A stretch of 57,850 nt of DNA from JBGSWE01 sp049292975 (GTDB taxonomy: Bacteria > Patescibacteriota > Saccharimonadia > Saccharimonadales > JACDBH01), in NCBI GenBank assembly GCA_049292975.1, contig JBATRZ010000058.1:1-57850 (forward strand), in the 5' to 3' direction. Numbering within the stretch: the stretch's first letter is position 1; each line of letters opens with the position of its first letter. The notes below the pieces were generated by a model. It had not been told where the DNA came from, ran no database searches, and was given only the letters and a program-made list of their open reading frames with translations. A program made the position numbers and the translations under genes. Shown here piece by piece: positions 1 through 7,066 of the stretch.

Positions 1-339
1 AGCAAGCGCCACCGAACGGACGTATAGCTTTTTTGCTATGAGATAAAAGATCACAACGGTCAGAACGCCAAGAGCTGCGCCAACCAGCCGCAGACCAAAC
101 AAGTTGTTGATTGCCTTGGTGCTAAAGAAAACCGCGCTGCGATACGGCGCATCTACGCCGTTGTCTAATATCATCCCGAGCGACCGGGTGCTGTTATAGG
201 TATCAACTTCGGCCTGCGAAACGCCAGGCGTAAGCGTATCCAGCTTGTAAACGAATAAGACCACTACAACCAGCAAGCCAGCTACCGCCAGCAAAAAGGG
301 ACGCCCCATCGCAAAAACGGTATTCCACAGTTTTCTCAT
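1..339 (-). CDS. N-terminal part of a membrane protein (GT39/PMT-like?)
   Basis: A reading frame opens with ATG at 339 and stays open for 113 codons to the window edge, so only the N-terminus is visible. It has one strong hydrophobic segment at about residues 14-31 and another at about 85-100, separated by a polar stretch containing YRSAVFFSTKAINNLFG. That layout resembles the first membrane helix and external loop of PMT/GT39-type glycosyltransferases or other polytopic envelope proteins, but no catalytic motif is in view. It is on the same strand as dnaX-dnaB, downstream of them and beyond a structured element. Confidence 0.6.
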   Translation of the reverse strand, partial: MRKLWNTVFAMGRPFLLAVAGLLVVVVLFVYKLDTLTPGVSQAEVDTYNSTRSLGMILDNGVDAPYRSAVFFSTKAINNLFGLRLVGAALGVLTVVIFYLIAKKLYVRSVALA

Positions 340-434
340 CACGTAATAGTATAGCATTAGCGCCGCTTCAGCGGCCTTCATTTTTTTCGGGAAGAGCAGC
401 CCACGCGTCCGGCTCTGCCGGCGCCTGGCGCGAT

Positions 435-490
435 GAGAAACCCTGGCCGGAGGGTCCCCAAGCTGGCTTGGGGCCGCGCATGGGTGTCTC
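435..490 (-). repeat. structured 3' UTR element, copy 1 (after dnaB)
   Basis: Lies 9 bases after the dnaB stop. In gene sense the outer arms GAGACACCC and GGGTTTCTC pair, and inside them CCCCAAGC pairs with GCTTGGGG. The core GACCCTCCG and the GCGGCCCC block recur after the gene at 3681 and after rpsI. It is probably a 3' UTR or termination structure; there is no long U-run. Confidence 0.55.
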
Positions 491-498
491 ATTTATTT

Positions 499-1860
499 TT
501 ACGTATGGAATGGTTGTTCGCGCTTGGTATCCAGGCTGCGGAAGCGCTGTTTCTCGCGGTCAAAGTAGAGCTCGATATCACCGGTGGGTCCATTACGGTG
601 CTTTTTAATAAGGATGCGGGCGATATTTTTATTTTCTGTTTCAGGATTGTAATACTCCTCGCGGTATATGAAAGCTACAACATCCGCGTCCTGCTCGATC
701 GAACCTGATTCGCGCAGATCAGCCAGCTGCGGTATTTGCGGGTTGCGGCTCTCGACCGAACGGCTTAGCTGGGACAGGGCGATAACGGGCACATTCATCT
801 CGCGCGCTATGCCCTTTAGCCCTCTGGAGATCTCTGATATTTCCTGTACGCGGTTGCTGTCGCCGCTAAAACGGGCACCGCCGCTCATCAGCTGCAAGTA
901 GTCTACGATTATTAGCCCAAGCGGGCGTTTGTGGGCTTCGCGCCTGGCCTTGGTGCGCATATCGCTGACCGAAATACCAGGACTGTCATCTATCAGAATC
1001 TGGGCTTCAGACAGCGTACCCATAGCGTGGCCGATCTTTTCAAAATCGTCATCGCTCAAATTACCGGTGCGCAGGTTCCAGGCATTTACGCCGGCTTCCG
1101 ATGCCAGCATACGGTCTACCAGCTGTTCTTTGCTCATCTCAAGACTGAATATCAGCACCGGCTGCCCCGCTTTCAGTGCAACATTCTGCGCCAGGTTTAG
1201 CGCGAACGCGGTCTTACCCATCGATGGCCGAGCCGCCAGGACAAATAGATCTGACGGCTGCAGACCGGCCAAGATATTATCCAGATCACGGTAACCCGTA
1301 GGCACGCCGCGTAATTTACCCTTGTCCTTATGCAGCTCATCCAGCCTGTCAAAGCTGGAGCTAAGGATATTTTCGATGCTGCTAATGTCCTGCTTGATGT
1401 GCTGCTCCGAGACTCTGAACAATTGGGTTTCGGCGTTTTCAACAAGTTCCTGCAGGCTGCGACTCTCGTCAAAGCCAAGCTCGGCAATGGACTGGCTGGC
1501 CTTGATAAGCCGCCGGCGCATGGCTTTTTGGGCGATGATTTCGGCGTAGCGGTCGGCGTGGGCAGCGGTCGGTACGAAATTAGTCAGCTCGGTCAAAAAC
1601 CCTGGCCCGCCCGTAATATCAAGCATGCCGGTGTTTTTAAGCTGGTCAGACAGAGTAAGCACATCAATCGGGCTGTGCTTTTCATATAGCTGCAAGGTGG
1701 CCTCGTAGACGCGGGCATGACGTTCGTCATAAAAATCCTCGGGCAGTACTATATCCGCAACTTTGACAATAGCATCTGAATCTATGAGTATGGCGCCAAG
1801 CAGGCTGGCTTCGGCCTCGGTATTCTGCGGCGGTATGATGGCTTTTTGGTTAGGTTCCAT
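499..1860 (-). CDS. dnaB: replicative DNA helicase DnaB
   Basis: 453 aa, normal length for the family. Hexameric 5'-3' helicase that unwinds DNA at the replication fork. The N-terminal helical domain (about residues 10-110, with PQNTEAEASLLGAILID) is followed by a linker and a RecA-like domain: Walker A is AARPSMGKT at about 209-217 and Walker B is LIIVDYLQLM near 310. The arginine-finger region near RNGPTGDIELYFD closes the protein. It starts 3 bases after the dnaX stop, so the two replication genes form one transcription unit. No intein or insertion is seen. Confidence 0.97.
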   Translation of the reverse strand: MEPNQKAIIPPQNTEAEASLLGAILIDSDAIVKVADIVLPEDFYDERHARVYEATLQLYEKHSPIDVLTLSDQLKNTGMLDITGGPGFLTELTNFVPTAAHADRYAEIIAQKAMRRRLIKASQSIAELGFDESRSLQELVENAETQLFRVSEQHIKQDISSIENILSSSFDRLDELHKDKGKLRGVPTGYRDLDNILAGLQPSDLFVLAARPSMGKTAFALNLAQNVALKAGQPVLIFSLEMSKEQLVDRMLASEAGVNAWNLRTGNLSDDDFEKIGHAMGTLSEAQILIDDSPGISVSDMRTKARREAHKRPLGLIIVDYLQLMSGGARFSGDSNRVQEISEISRGLKGIAREMNVPVIALSQLSRSVESRNPQIPQLADLRESGSIEQDADVVAFIYREEYYNPETENKNIARILIKKHRNGPTGDIELYFDREKQRFRSLDTKREQPFHT

Positions 1861-1863
1861 AGC

Positions 1864-3318
1864 TTAGCTCTCCAATACTTCCCCGCCGCCGAATATGTTC
1901 GTAATAGACGACAATTCGTCATTAGTTTCCGTAGCCGGGTGCCGGATATCTTCTATCGCCGCCGTAACCTTTGGAGCTTTACCAAGCGTCTTGTCGTGGA
2001 CGGCATTTATCAGGTAGGACTTGCCGGTAACGGCTTTTACGGCTTCGAGTATCTTGGCTTGGGTCGGGGCTTCATCAACTTTATTCTTGTGCAGGCCGAA
2101 TCCAAAGCCTAGATGCAACGTTTCACCGTCTAACCGCGGTTCGGCCATGCGCAGCACCCCGTACAGCGTATTGTTGATTGTTTTAATTTGCTTCAGCACA
2201 TCGTTCCACCAATCAAGCGGGACTTCAGAGTTTAGGGTTGAGGGCTTAGGAGCAGAAGAATCGTTTAATGGCTGCTTTGGGATAACCTGCTTGCTGCCTG
2301 TAATTACTGCGGGATTATTTTTACCGGCTGGTGCTTGGTTTGTGCCCATGCTCCCGCTTACGCGCTTATCACTCAGTCCTTGTTTGAGCAAGGCGATTTC
2401 AAGCTGGGCAGCAGGTTCGGGGCTGGCCGGTACCTTTAAAAGATCGGTCAGCAAGCCGGTGTGCCCGGGCTGTGCGCGGCCTTCTACAATCTCGCGCCGT
2501 ATCAGTGCCGATAGCTGCTTGGCCGTTTGGCCAGGGCTGATACCATCTTCAATCAGCTTGTCCTGCAAGCAAAGAATCTCTGCCGGGCTGCCGGCGTATA
2601 CCGCTTCCAACAAGGCGCCGATATGCTGCGAGGCGGCGATACCCACCAACTTTTCAGCATCGCTTCGGCTAACCTTTTTTTTGCTATGGCCTACTTGGTC
2701 AAGCAGGCTGATACTATCCCTGAAACTGCCGCCGCCATGTACGGCCAGCAGTTCCAGCGCGTCCTCATCTATCTGCATGCCTTCTGATTTGGCGATAGCC
2801 GCCAGATGACGGACAGCTTCGGCCGTATCAATCGGCTTGAAGGTAAACCGCTGGGTGCGGCTAATGATAGTTCCGGGCAATTTATGGATCTCGGTTGTGG
2901 CTAGTATAAAGACGACATGAGCAGGCGGTTCTTCCAGGGTCTTTAATAGCGCGTTAAAGGCTTCTTTAGTCAGCATATGTACTTCATCAATGATGTACAC
3001 TTTGTACTTGGCGCTGGTGGGAGCGATGTGAACTTTTTCTCTTAGGTCGCGAATTTCATCAATACGCCGGTTACTGGCGGCGTCTATCTCGATTATATCC
3101 AGATGCATGGATTCGTCTGTATAGGGCAGCCGGTTTATCTCGTGCGCCAGGATACGGGCTATGGATGTTTTGCCGACACCGCGCGGGCCGGTAAACAAAT
3201 AGGCGTGAGAAATCCTGCCCGTCTTAAGGGCGTTTTCAAGCGTGCGGGTAATGTGTTCTTGCCCGACAATTTCAGATAGTTTTTTGGACCGGTATTTCCG
3301 GTACAGCGCCTGCCCCAT
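1864..3318 (-). CDS. dnaX: DNA polymerase III subunit gamma/tau
   Basis: 484 aa clamp-loader ATPase. Walker A GPRGVGKT is at about 44-51, the Walker B-like DEVHML is followed by TKEAFNALLKTLEEPP, and sensor motif SRTQRF follows. Most bacterial DnaX proteins carry a four-cysteine zinc module between the P-loop helix and the IEIDAASN strand. Here that stretch is short (about INRLPYTDESMHLD) and has no cysteine. Residues after about 330 form a Pro/Lys/Ser-rich linker and a small C-terminal domain. The gene leads the dnaX-dnaB unit and is preceded by a 20-bp perfect stem that overlaps its likely ribosome binding site. Confidence 0.95.
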   Translation of the reverse strand: MGQALYRKYRSKKLSEIVGQEHITRTLENALKTGRISHAYLFTGPRGVGKTSIARILAHEINRLPYTDESMHLDIIEIDAASNRRIDEIRDLREKVHIAPTSAKYKVYIIDEVHMLTKEAFNALLKTLEEPPAHVVFILATTEIHKLPGTIISRTQRFTFKPIDTAEAVRHLAAIAKSEGMQIDEDALELLAVHGGGSFRDSISLLDQVGHSKKKVSRSDAEKLVGIAASQHIGALLEAVYAGSPAEILCLQDKLIEDGISPGQTAKQLSALIRREIVEGRAQPGHTGLLTDLLKVPASPEPAAQLEIALLKQGLSDKRVSGSMGTNQAPAGKNNPAVITGSKQVIPKQPLNDSSAPKPSTLNSEVPLDWWNDVLKQIKTINNTLYGVLRMAEPRLDGETLHLGFGFGLHKNKVDEAPTQAKILEAVKAVTGKSYLINAVHDKTLGKAPKVTAAIEDIRHPATETNDELSSITNIFGGGEVLES

Positions 3319-3327
3319 GATATTCAG

Positions 3328-3394
3328 GCAACTCCCGCACCGGCAAAATAAAAAGTAGCATGTCTACATTTTTGTTTGCCGGTGCGGGAGTTGC
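3328..3394 (-). promoter_or_regulatory. 20-bp perfect inverted repeat in the dnaX leader
   Basis: Arms 3328-3347 and 3375-3394 are exact reverse complements (20 of 20), with a 27-base loop that itself contains a shorter AAAAAGTAG/CTACATTTTT stem. In gene sense the 3' arm contains GGGAG, the best Shine-Dalgarno match, about 13 bases before the dnaX ATG, so the stem would hide it. It could also serve as a terminator or protein-binding site. Confidence 0.7.
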
Positions 3395-3455
3395 TCCACG
3401 CCTTTCGTAATGTTATGCATACACCCCAACTGTGTTATTTAAGTATACAAGCCGA

Positions 3456-3467
3456 TTGGAATACATT
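3456..3467. promoter_or_regulatory. short operator-like palindrome
   Basis: GGAATACATTCC (arms GGAAT/ATTCC) lies about 140 bases upstream of dnaX, near a possible minus-strand -10 (TATACT on the minus strand close to 3440). It is operator-like in form only; the regulator is unknown. Confidence 0.3.
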
Positions 3468-3611
3468 CCATCCCTGTTGTTGATAACACGTGGACAAGTA
3501 TGCTTATAAATAATTAAAAAAATGAGACCGGAATTTACCCTCGCCTCATTCTTACCTGTTTATTTAAAAAAAGATCCGCCGGACAAATCTCTGCTTTGCC
3601 AGGCGCCCCCT

Positions 3612-3674
3612 AAAAAACCTATACGGAGGGTCCCCGCTCAGGTTTTAGCCAGGGCTGGGGACGCTAATGGTTTT
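3612..3674 (-). repeat. structured 3' UTR element, copy 2
   Basis: Directly follows the stop of the gene at 3681-4187. It shares the GACCCTCCG core, the flanking ATAGGTTTT arm and the CCCCAGCCC block with the copies after dnaB and rpsI. Further downstream (3590-3500) it also shares with the rpsI 3' region a U-rich stretch and an AATGAGG...CCTCATT hairpin, so the resemblance spans about 170 bases. Confidence 0.55.
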
Positions 3675-3680
3675 CCTTAA

Positions 3681-4187
3681 CTAGAGTGCCGCTTCAAGGG
3701 CGGCCCACTCGGCGTTGCCGTCTTCGGGGATATTCACACTCACCTGGTCGCCAGGCTTGGCTTTGAAGTACGTTACAGATGCTAAGAGCACGCGGTAATC
3801 CTTGCCCTCAAAAGATACAATATAATGGCCGTCCTTTTGGATTAGGGTGCCGACGACCTGCTTGCGTGGGATAGGGCCAATTTGCTTGTATAAAAAGGCG
3901 CCGTCTTCAGCGATGGTAAGTTTAAGAATATCGCCTTGGACCAGCTTTGATTTACTGGCGTAATTGGCGGGTACAGGATACGTTTTGGCGTCGGATCCAA
4001 CCATGTTCTGGCCGTCAAAAACGCCCTCGACTATCTTGCCGACCTGCTCATCGGCGGTGTGCGAAGCAACTACAGCATCATCACCTACCAAACTGGTAAG
4101 CAGCTCTTTAGCAGCGGCCAGATTAGTCTCGGCCTCTCCGATGAGTGCCTTCAACCGTTTTACCTGCTTCTCTGGTAAATCTGCCAT
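3681..4187 (-). CDS. conserved CPR protein of unknown function
   Basis: 168 aa. Residues 1-30 are charged and helical and look like a coiled coil (LPEKQVKRLKALIGEAE). From about residue 50 a beta-rich domain begins with GKIVEGVFDGQNMVG, includes YPVPANYASKSKLVQGD and ends near VNIPEDG. I recall similar proteins as conserved hypotheticals in CPR genomes but know no function. There is no signal peptide or membrane segment. A promoter lies just upstream and a structured 3' UTR element follows, so it is probably a single-gene unit. Confidence 0.75.
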   Translation of the reverse strand: MADLPEKQVKRLKALIGEAETNLAAAKELLTSLVGDDAVVASHTADEQVGKIVEGVFDGQNMVGSDAKTYPVPANYASKSKLVQGDILKLTIAEDGAFLYKQIGPIPRKQVVGTLIQKDGHYIVSFEGKDYRVLLASVTYFKAKPGDQVSVNIPEDGNAEWAALEAAL

Positions 4188-4239
4188 GTTTGCTCTTTAT
4201 TTCCTCTACTCTTCTGTTTTCAAACTCTCACTTAGCCCC

Positions 4240-4268
4240 ACCGTATCATAGACGTCCTCTGCAGTCAA
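4240..4268 (-). promoter_or_regulatory. probable promoter of the 3681-4187 gene
   Basis: On the minus strand, TTGACT (4268-4263), a 17-base spacer and TACGGT (4245-4240) lie about 50 bases upstream of the start codon. The -35 box is good and the -10 box is weak. Confidence 0.5.
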
Positions 4269-4464
4269 AGGTAAGCTTGATTTTCTGTGGATAAATGTAG
4301 AGTATACAGTTAGGCAATTTAATACATAATCTTAAGTAATAAGCAATCCATAATAGGCCGAGTTCCAATAAAAAAACGGCTTTATTGAGTAACTGATTGC
4401 TGCATCGCGGCAATAATTGTCTAAAATGTGACAAAATGCTAGTTTTGCGGCGGCTTAAAAAACT

Positions 4465-4490
4465 AAAACCGCTCCCTTGGGAGCGGTTTT
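4465..4490 (-). terminator. intrinsic terminator of rplJL
   Basis: A perfect stem with arms AAAACCGCTCCC and GGGAGCGGTTTT sits about 35 bases after the rplL stop. U-runs on both strands make it potentially bidirectional. Confidence 0.88.
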
Positions 4491-4525
4491 AGGCTACCAG
4501 ATCATTTTGACCTGCCGAATCTAGC

Positions 4526-4909
4526 TTATGCCAGTTCGACGCTGGCGCCGGCTTCTTCAAGAGTTTTCTTAAAGCCTTCAGCATCTTCTTTCTTGGCTTT
4601 CTCAACGACAGTCTTAGGTGCACCATCAACGATAGCCTTGGCTTCGCCAAGACCCAATCCGGTGATGTCCTTAACGGCCTTGATAACGGCAACTTTCTGG
4701 GCACCGGCGTCTTTTAGGACAACATCGTACTCAGACTTGCCTTCGTCGGCGGCAGCGGCTTCACCGCTGGCAGCTGGACCGGCCACGGCTACAGCAGCAG
4801 CTGCGGGCTCGATGCCGTACTCGTCCTTAAGGATGGTCTTAAGTTCGTTTACTTCTAGAACAGTGAGTTTAGTTAGTTCTTCAGCTAATTTTTTTACGTC
4901 GTTAGCCAT
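4526..4909 (-). CDS. rplL: 50S ribosomal protein L7/L12
   Basis: 127 aa, normal length. The N-terminal dimerisation domain (VKKLAEELTKLTVLEVNELK) is joined through an Ala/Gly-rich hinge (about 37-57) to the C-terminal factor-binding domain, with the typical EYDVVLKDAGAQKVAVIKAV and GLGEAKAIVDGAPK segments. It recruits translation GTPases to the ribosome stalk. It follows rplJ after a 148-base spacer holding a repeat hairpin, and is closed by a strong terminator. Confidence 0.97.
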   Translation of the reverse strand: MANDVKKLAEELTKLTVLEVNELKTILKDEYGIEPAAAAVAVAGPAASGEAAAADEGKSEYDVVLKDAGAQKVAVIKAVKDITGLGLGEAKAIVDGAPKTVVEKAKKEDAEGFKKTLEEAGASVELA

Positions 4910-5057
4910 AATATATCTCCTCGAATTATTTCACATTTTACTGTTTATATTTCACAATGATTTATCATTTTACATTTGCCACTGGCCGGAATGTGAAATA
5001 ATAAATGTGAAATTAATGTAAACTAGTGAGTTGTTAAATGTTAAATCGGCAGCTTCT
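4910..5057 (-). repeat. heptad hairpin between rplJ and rplL
   Basis: In gene sense the 5' half carries ATTTCACATT motifs and the 3' half AATGTAA, AATGATA and AATGTGA at about 7-base steps, so the arms are mutually complementary. The spacer ends with CGAGGAGATATATT directly before the rplL ATG. Confidence 0.7.
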
Positions 5058-5582
5058 TTAGGCTGCGGCCTTGGCCTCGACGCCGTCCAGCAGTGCATGC
5101 AGGTTGCCAGACAAGGCGCTTGTCACATCGTGTACTGGTGACAGCAAGGTTACGACCACATTAGCGATAAGTTCGTTCTTGCTTGGCAGGGTTGCCAGAG
5201 CTTTTACGTCACTGGCTGCCATAAAGTTGCCGTCTGCTGTGATAGCGCCTACGAACTGGACGCTTGGGTTGGTTTTAGAAAAGGTGTTAAGCACCTGAGC
5301 CGGGGCGGCTTCGTCATCAGCGTTAAATGCATATAACAACTGTCCGGTCAGCGCAGAGGTATCCGTATCCTTAAGGGTGTCACTGTTTTCCAAAGCCTTG
5401 ATAACCAAACGGTTCTTGACAACGCTTACTTTGGTGCCATTGCCTTTCGCTTCCTTACGCAAAGCCTGGATAGCCTTAACGGTCGTGCCTTGGTACTGCG
5501 CTACTACGGTCAGTTTGGAGCTGGCCAACAGTTCAGCTACCTCGGATACAACCTCATTCTTTTTTGATTTGCTTAAAGCCAT
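5058..5582 (-). CDS. rplJ: 50S ribosomal protein L10
   Basis: 174 aa. The N-terminal RNA-binding domain contains LTVVAQYQGTTVKAIQALRK and VVKNRLVIKAL; the C-terminal helix (about 140-170) anchors L7/L12 dimers. A Shine-Dalgarno AGAGGAAA precedes the ATG. In many bacteria L10-L7/L12 binds its own leader to repress translation. Here a leader of about 310 bases, with promoter, hairpin and an 80-base palindromic element, precedes the gene. Confidence 0.96.
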   Translation of the reverse strand: MALSKSKKNEVVSEVAELLASSKLTVVAQYQGTTVKAIQALRKEAKGNGTKVSVVKNRLVIKALENSDTLKDTDTSALTGQLLYAFNADDEAAPAQVLNTFSKTNPSVQFVGAITADGNFMAASDVKALATLPSKNELIANVVVTLLSPVHDVTSALSGNLHALLDGVEAKAAA

Positions 5583-5624
5583 AAGTTTCCTCTAGCTTTA
5601 GTGGGGCGCTTTTCATGATTGCCC

Positions 5625-5704
5625 ATTTTCGGCTTGCCTGCTGCGGTACGCAGTCACCGTATTGGAATACGGCTCCCTACGTTCCTCGCAGTCGCACCGA
5701 AACT
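5625..5704 (-). repeat. 80-base palindromic element in the rplJ leader
   Basis: In gene sense it begins AGTTTCGGTGCGACTGCGAG, contains stems CCGTATT/AATACGG and CTGCG/CGCAG, and ends GCAAGCCGAAAAT. A clear homologue of the whole unit (81 bases, about three quarters identical by eye) lies in frame in the polymerase gene at 25186-25266. It occupies the place of an L10-binding leader, so it may also have a regulatory role. Confidence 0.75.
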
Positions 5705-5785
5705 GGTCTAATCCTGAAAACCGGTTCCCAATTTGTGAATTGCCTTGTCCATCGACCATAGGACTTGGCTGATTACAGACATTTA

Positions 5786-5815
5786 AAACGTCTTTGTATG
5801 ACTACAAAGACGTTT
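5786..5815 (-). terminator. strong hairpin early in the rplJ leader
   Basis: A perfect 13-bp stem (AAACGTCTTTGTA / TACAAAGACGTTT) with a 4-base loop and a short U-run lies about 80-110 bases after the predicted transcription start. It could be a leader attenuator, or a terminator for a plus-strand transcript. Confidence 0.6.
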
Positions 5816-5902
5816 AATGAATAACAAATTGATTGTTGTTCACCTCGGCGGCATTCTTAAATCGCTGTACGCGATCGCCGCTGTCTTTGGTAATCAAGAC
5901 AA

Positions 5903-5931
5903 ATTATACCGCAACAGAGGTGGTGCGTCAA
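5903..5931 (-). promoter_or_regulatory. rplJL promoter
   Basis: On the minus strand, TTGACG (5931-5926), a spacer of exactly 17 bases and TATAAT (5908-5903). The predicted start near 5896 gives a leader of about 310 bases. It sits just after the stop of the 5940-6215 gene. Confidence 0.85.
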
Positions 5932-5939
5932 TCCCTCTA

Positions 5940-6215
5940 TTATTCCTCGCCGCGGACAATATTCGGGTGCAGCAATTCCAGCTTGGCGAATTCCTGTGCG
6001 AAACGGTTACGGCGGACAATTGCTCCATGACTACTATGCCGCATAACACGATATTGATCGAAAGCCCTAACGGATATAGCGTGCCATAAAACCTTTACAG
6101 GCTCTATAACTACCTCTTCTACTAAGTGCTCGCCCGCTGGATTCGTTTGCTGTTCTTCCCTAAAGTCTTTTTCAAACTCTTGCATGTCAGGCGCATGTTG
6201 TTCTGCCAGGCTCAT
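5940..6215 (-). CDS. small hypothetical protein downstream of a leader-peptide attenuator
   Basis: 91 aa, highly charged, no membrane segment, not recognised. The start is supported by AGAGGAAA eight bases before the ATG, the same ribosome binding site as rplJ. The N-terminal third is acidic (EFEKDFREEQQ) and the C-terminal part is basic. It lies 33 bases beyond an intrinsic terminator that has an alternative antiterminator pairing, so its expression may depend on read-through. An overlapping plus-strand frame (5817-6089) is judged less likely because it lacks a ribosome binding site. Confidence 0.5.
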   Translation of the reverse strand: MSLAEQHAPDMQEFEKDFREEQQTNPAGEHLVEEVVIEPVKVLWHAISVRAFDQYRVMRHSSHGAIVRRNRFAQEFAKLELLHPNIVRGEE

Positions 6216-6247
6216 AATGTTTTCCTCTAAAATTGTTGTTGTTATAT

Positions 6248-6276
6248 AAAAAAACGGCCTTCTAGGTGAAGCCGTT
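6248..6276 (-). terminator. terminator with competing antiterminator, minus-strand unit
   Basis: In transcript sense AACGGCTTC pairs with GAAGGCCGTT (one bulge), followed by seven U. The 9-mer GGCTTCACC (6273-6265), covering part of the 5' arm and loop, is exactly complementary to GGTGAAGCC at 6323-6315, inside the last codons of the upstream micro-ORF. The two pairings exclude each other. Confidence 0.75.
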
Positions 6277-6305
6277 CGGATGGGGGATTTCTGGTCTTAC
6301 TGCTG

Positions 6306-6392
6306 TTACTGTCTGGCTTCACCGCGCGCAACAAGACCTCCCGCCTTAATCACGAGGTTTGTTGATGTCGCTACGTTAGTAAAGTGAACCAT
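6306..6392 (-). CDS. 28-codon micro-ORF, candidate leaderless leader peptide
   Basis: Starts with ATG one base after the predicted transcription start of the promoter at 6428-6400 and ends in TAA at 6306. The peptide has 28 residues, opens MVHFTNVATS and ends with ARGEARQ. No residue is repeated in the way amino-acid-starvation leaders show. Codons 24-26 (GGT GAA GCC) form one arm of the antiterminator, so a ribosome at the stop codon would cover that arm and favour the terminator. Translation is not proven. Confidence 0.5.
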   Translation of the reverse strand: MVHFTNVATSTNLVIKAGGLVARGEARQ

Positions 6393-6399
6393 TACCTTA

Positions 6400-6428
6400 A
6401 TCCTACATGCTAATTTGCCTGCTGTCAA
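6400..6428 (-). promoter_or_regulatory. consensus promoter, minus-strand unit of a divergent pair
   Basis: TTGACA (6428-6423), a 17-base spacer and TAGGAT (6405-6400) predict a start at about 6393, one base before an ATG. Its -35 box lies within an inverted repeat with the -35 box of the plus-strand promoter (TGTCAA...TTGACA, flanked by GCTGT...ACAGC). Confidence 0.82.
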
Positions 6429-6435
6429 AATAATG

Positions 6436-6465
6436 TTGACAAACAGCACGGAGTCATCGTATGGT
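6436..6465 (+). promoter_or_regulatory. divergent promoter, plus-strand unit
   Basis: TTGACA at 6436-6441, an 18-base spacer and TATGGT at 6460-6465 predict a start near 6472. The -35 boxes of the two opposing promoters are only 7 bases apart, so one DNA-binding protein could control both. Confidence 0.65.
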
Positions 6466-6474
6466 GTATGCGTT

Positions 6475-6549
6475 ATGAGTTTTTCAGCACATTACTGCCA
6501 ATCAATGACAACCAAGCGCATGCTCGGTCTCATTTATATTGCGCTATAA
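6475..6549 (+). CDS. 24-codon micro-ORF, candidate leader peptide
   Basis: ATG at 6475 lies about 3 bases after the predicted transcription start; the stop TAA is at 6547-6549. The peptide opens MSFSAHYCQSMTTK and ends LGLIYIAL. The stop codon directly abuts the antiterminator arm CTGCTGGAA (6550-6558), the geometry expected if a terminating ribosome masks that arm. Translation is inferred only from position. Confidence 0.45.
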   Translation: MSFSAHYCQSMTTKRMLGLIYIAL

Positions 6550-6628
6550 CTGCTGGAACGCCATCGTAGAGGCCAAATAACCAACCTAGAGCTACCAAAC
6601 CGATTCCAGCAGAGGGAATCGGTTTTTT
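6550..6628 (+). terminator. attenuator: terminator and antiterminator, plus-strand unit
   Basis: The terminator is AACCGATTCC (6598-6607) with GGAATCGGTT (6615-6624) and a six-U tract. CTGCTGGAA (6550-6558) is exactly complementary to TTCCAGCAG (6604-6612), which overlaps the terminator's 5' arm, so the two structures are mutually exclusive. Confidence 0.8.
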
Positions 6629-6844
6629 AACATACAAATCCATGCATATCTCCGCTACTGCTAACAGACCGTAGACATGAATGGATACGATTGGGATACC
6701 GGTAGGCGTACTTTTTTAGCCAAAGTATGACTATTGGTAGCTCACGTTACCAAAACCCTCTCCTTCCGGGCGCTCCCGCCATGGAAGGACGCACCAGCCA
6801 CTGCCAAGGTGGCAACAACCAAAGACAAGTTGGAGGCAACTAAC

Positions 6845-7066
6845 ATGCCCAAGTCAGACACTGTTCAGGCCGATATCATTACGCTGCTTCGCAAGCAGCA
6901 TGGTGAAGTCACTGCTACGGACATACTGGACTTCAGGAGCAAGCTCGGCAACAAGCACGCCACACCCAAAACCGTGCTCGATGCACTTCGTACGCTTAAG
7001 AAGCGGAACGTCGTGGCGATCAAGCGCTACCAAGGTGGCACCCGTGTCACCCTGCGCGCTGCCTGA
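6845..7066 (+). CDS. small winged-helix-like DNA-binding protein
   Basis: 73 aa. The ATG at 6845 follows GGAGG at good spacing; an upstream in-frame TTG at 6734 would add 37 low-quality residues and is not preferred. The sequence VQADIITLLRKQHGEVTATDILDF, followed by TPKTVLDALRTLKKRNVVA and RYQGGTRVTL, matches a helix-turn-helix with a beta wing (MarR/FUR-like size class, family not identified). It is the first gene beyond the plus-strand attenuator and could regulate the divergent unit. Confidence 0.6.
   Translation: MPKSDTVQADIITLLRKQHGEVTATDILDFRSKLGNKHATPKTVLDALRTLKKRNVVAIKRYQGGTRVTLRAA

Noticed and set aside
2021..2809. 262-codon plus-strand frame opposite dnaX
   Set aside because: Fully antisense to a well-conserved dnaX gene, with Ser/Cys-rich non-protein-like composition and no ribosome binding site.
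3340..3680. SRP (4.5S) RNA near dnaX
   Set aside because: The conserved GGAAGCAGC-type tetraloop region was not found; the stem is explained as a dnaX leader hairpin.
5817..6089. 90-codon plus-strand frame over the rplJ promoter and the 5940 gene
   Set aside because: No ribosome binding site; it covers a strong minus-strand promoter and a minus-strand frame with a good start signal.
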